Part shown: positions 5,206-6,239 of the stretch, one piece after another
How the letters are laid out: each line of letters starts with the position of its first letter
Position numbering within the stretch: position 1 is the first letter of the stretch
Source: Haloarcula sp.
GTDB taxonomy: Archaea > Halobacteriota > Halobacteria > Halobacteriales > Haloarculaceae
DNA length: 6,239 nt
Assembly: GCA_028275075.1 (NCBI GenBank)
Contig: JAQCNK010000023.1
Span: forward strand, 1-6,239
Direction of reading: 5' to 3'
The notes under the pieces: generated by a model
The model's database searches: none
What the model was told of the DNA's origin: nothing
The model's input: the letters and a program-made list of their open reading frames with translations, nothing else
Program-made: the position numbers and the translations under genes

Positions 5206-6239
5206 ATGAGTCTCCTCAACACCGCCCTCGCTGTCGTTGCTTTCCTCGGATTTTTCGCGGTCGTGGAGTACGCGACGTACCGAGTAATGGAGCTGGAGCA
5301 CCGGAAGAGAGACATCTATCGACTGTTATTCATGCTCGCGTGGACAGTGCTCGCACTCCTCCACATGTGGGTGGTCGCACCACTACTCAATCTACCTCCA
5401 ACCGCTGCTGTAGGGCTGGGATTTGGTGTCCTGATTGTGTTTCTTCTGGGCCTCCTCAAGCTTCCGATACTCAGGTCGGTTGGCGTGATCGGATTGTATC
5501 CGTTCGCGCAGGTGTACGAACTGTTTGTTGTACTGCTACTCCTTGCCGAAGGGGTAGCGTTGGCTGCGTCGCTGGTACCGCAGTTGGGATTCCTTACTGG
5601 AATCGGTCCGAGCGATCCTCAACTTCAAGCGGCATTCGGGTTAGTCATCGCGGCTTCGTTCGTCGCTCTGACGTTCTACGACCCGCAAGGCGAGAACGGG
5701 TACTACTACCTCTCTGAGCGTAACCTGCCCGGTCCCGAAATTGACTCTGAGGCAATCAGAGAGATGATGGAACAAAAGGAGGCCAATTCAGCTATTCCCA
5801 CCGATAGGAGGATCGATACGGGTAGCACCCGAGATGAGAATGACGAGGGCCACTTTCCGGAAACCTCACGAGCACCGGCGAAAGCTTCGGGCGATTTGGA
5901 ATTCGAATACAACTGGACTCGTTCGGACGTCAGCTTCGATGGTATCGGCGGCTACTACGAGGTCAAAGAGCAACTCACCGAGGAAATTCTCCAACCGGTT
6001 CGAGCGACTGCACGCGGCGACGACCGCTACGACCGCTTCGGGATCGAACCCTCCCAAGGAATCCTCTTCCACGGGCCTCCGGGGACTGGAAAAACCCTGT
6101 TTGCTCGCGCACTCGCCGGCGAACTGAACGTCCCGTTCGTGGAACTCGGACCGGCAGATGTGACCAGCAAGTGGATCAACGAAGGGCCACAGCGGGTGCG
6201 TCAGCTGTTCGAGGAGGCTTCGTCCATCGGCCCCTGTGT
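5206..6239 (+). CDS. Membrane-anchored AAA+ ATPase, CDC48/FtsH-type module (3' end outside window)
   Basis: 344 complete codons are visible and the frame runs off the window. The N-terminal part is hydrophobic, with probable membrane helices at about 3-25, 39-62, 66-86, 103-125 and 142-158. A charged, probably disordered linker spans 160-235. The AAA+ module begins with VSFDGIGGYYEVKEQL (242-257), the usual entry of CDC48/proteasomal-ATPase/FtsH-type domains, and has Walker A GPPGTGKT at 290-297. The pore-loop region reads SKWINEG (321-327): the aromatic residue is kept, but the usual following Gly is Asn. The window ends before Walker B, so catalysis, a second AAA domain or a C-terminal protease domain cannot be judged. 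It should be an ATP-driven remodeller or unfoldase held at the membrane. ATG 5206 is the first start after an in-frame TGA at 5119; no close Shine-Dalgarno is seen, as GGAGG at 5182-5186 is 19 bases away. The gene follows the transfer pair on the same strand, suggesting a shared envelope function. Confidence 0.85.
   Translation, partial: MSLLNTALAVVAFLGFFAVVEYATYRVMELEHRKRDIYRLLFMLAWTVLALLHMWVVAPLLNLPPTAAVGLGFGVLIVFLLGLLKLPILRSVGVIGLYPFAQVYELFVVLLLLAEGVALAASLVPQLGFLTGIGPSDPQLQAAFGLVIAASFVALTFYDPQGENGYYYLSERNLPGPEIDSEAIREMMEQKEANSAIPTDRRIDTGSTRDENDEGHFPETSRAPAKASGDLEFEYNWTRSDVSFDGIGGYYEVKEQLTEEILQPVRATARGDDRYDRFGIEPSQGILFHGPPGTGKTLFARALAGELNVPFVELGPADVTSKWINEGPQRVRQLFEEASSIGPC

Noticed and set aside
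5340..5717. 125-codon + strand frame inside the AAA+ gene
   Set aside because: It is out of frame with the AAA+ gene, is rich in Arg, Ser and Cys, and lacks domain character; the AAA+ frame through the same bases encodes consistent membrane helices.
1..6239. CRISPR array, IS element, attachment site or replication origin
   Set aside because: No spaced direct repeats, terminal inverted repeats, transposase or integrase motifs, tRNA fragment or iteron cluster could be found on either strand.

Overview
The window looks like haloarchaeal DNA. It is GC-rich with G/C-ending codons, the soluble parts of its proteins are strongly acidic, and Shine-Dalgarno signals are mostly weak. All recognisable genes lie on the + strand, packed as one probable operon. 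The content suggests an accessory element (plasmid or integrated conjugative-type element) rather than core chromosome. No relaxase, VirD4-type coupling ATPase, integrase or IS element is visible, so the element type is an inference.

Layout: (1) positions 1-432 are the 3' part of a small multi-spanning membrane protein resembling a conserved haloarchaeal family (DUF7139-like, often called 'permease'). (2) 499-2889 encodes a VirB4/TraC-like conjugation ATPase with clear Walker A and Walker B motifs and an acidic tail. (3) 2974-4968 encodes a polytopic membrane protein that looks like the VirB6/TrbL inner-membrane channel component, followed by a Gly/Ser hinge and a long polar tail. (4) 5206 to the window edge is the 5' part of a membrane-anchored AAA+ ATPase: about five N-terminal membrane helices, then a CDC48/FtsH-type AAA module cut off before its Walker B.

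Together, genes 2 and 3 form the ATPase/channel pair that is the minimal core of type IV secretion-type DNA transfer machines, including the archaeal Ced/Ted DNA importers. The flanking membrane protein and the membrane AAA+ ATPase would be accessory parts of the same envelope machine; this is inferred from gene order and shared membrane location.

The most unusual structural feature is in the three short gaps between these genes. Each gap is spanned by an ATG-started micro-ORF of 25 to 30 codons. Stop and start codons overlap or nearly abut: ATGACTGA and ATGA in gap 1, TGATG and an 8-base overlap in gap 2, and 4 bases of separation in gap 3. Two of the three carry a plausible Shine-Dalgarno sequence. 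This may be a relay of translational coupling, or chance in stop-poor DNA; comparative or ribosome-profiling data would decide. The last gap also holds an AT-rich, TATA-like island that could be an internal promoter for the AAA+ gene.
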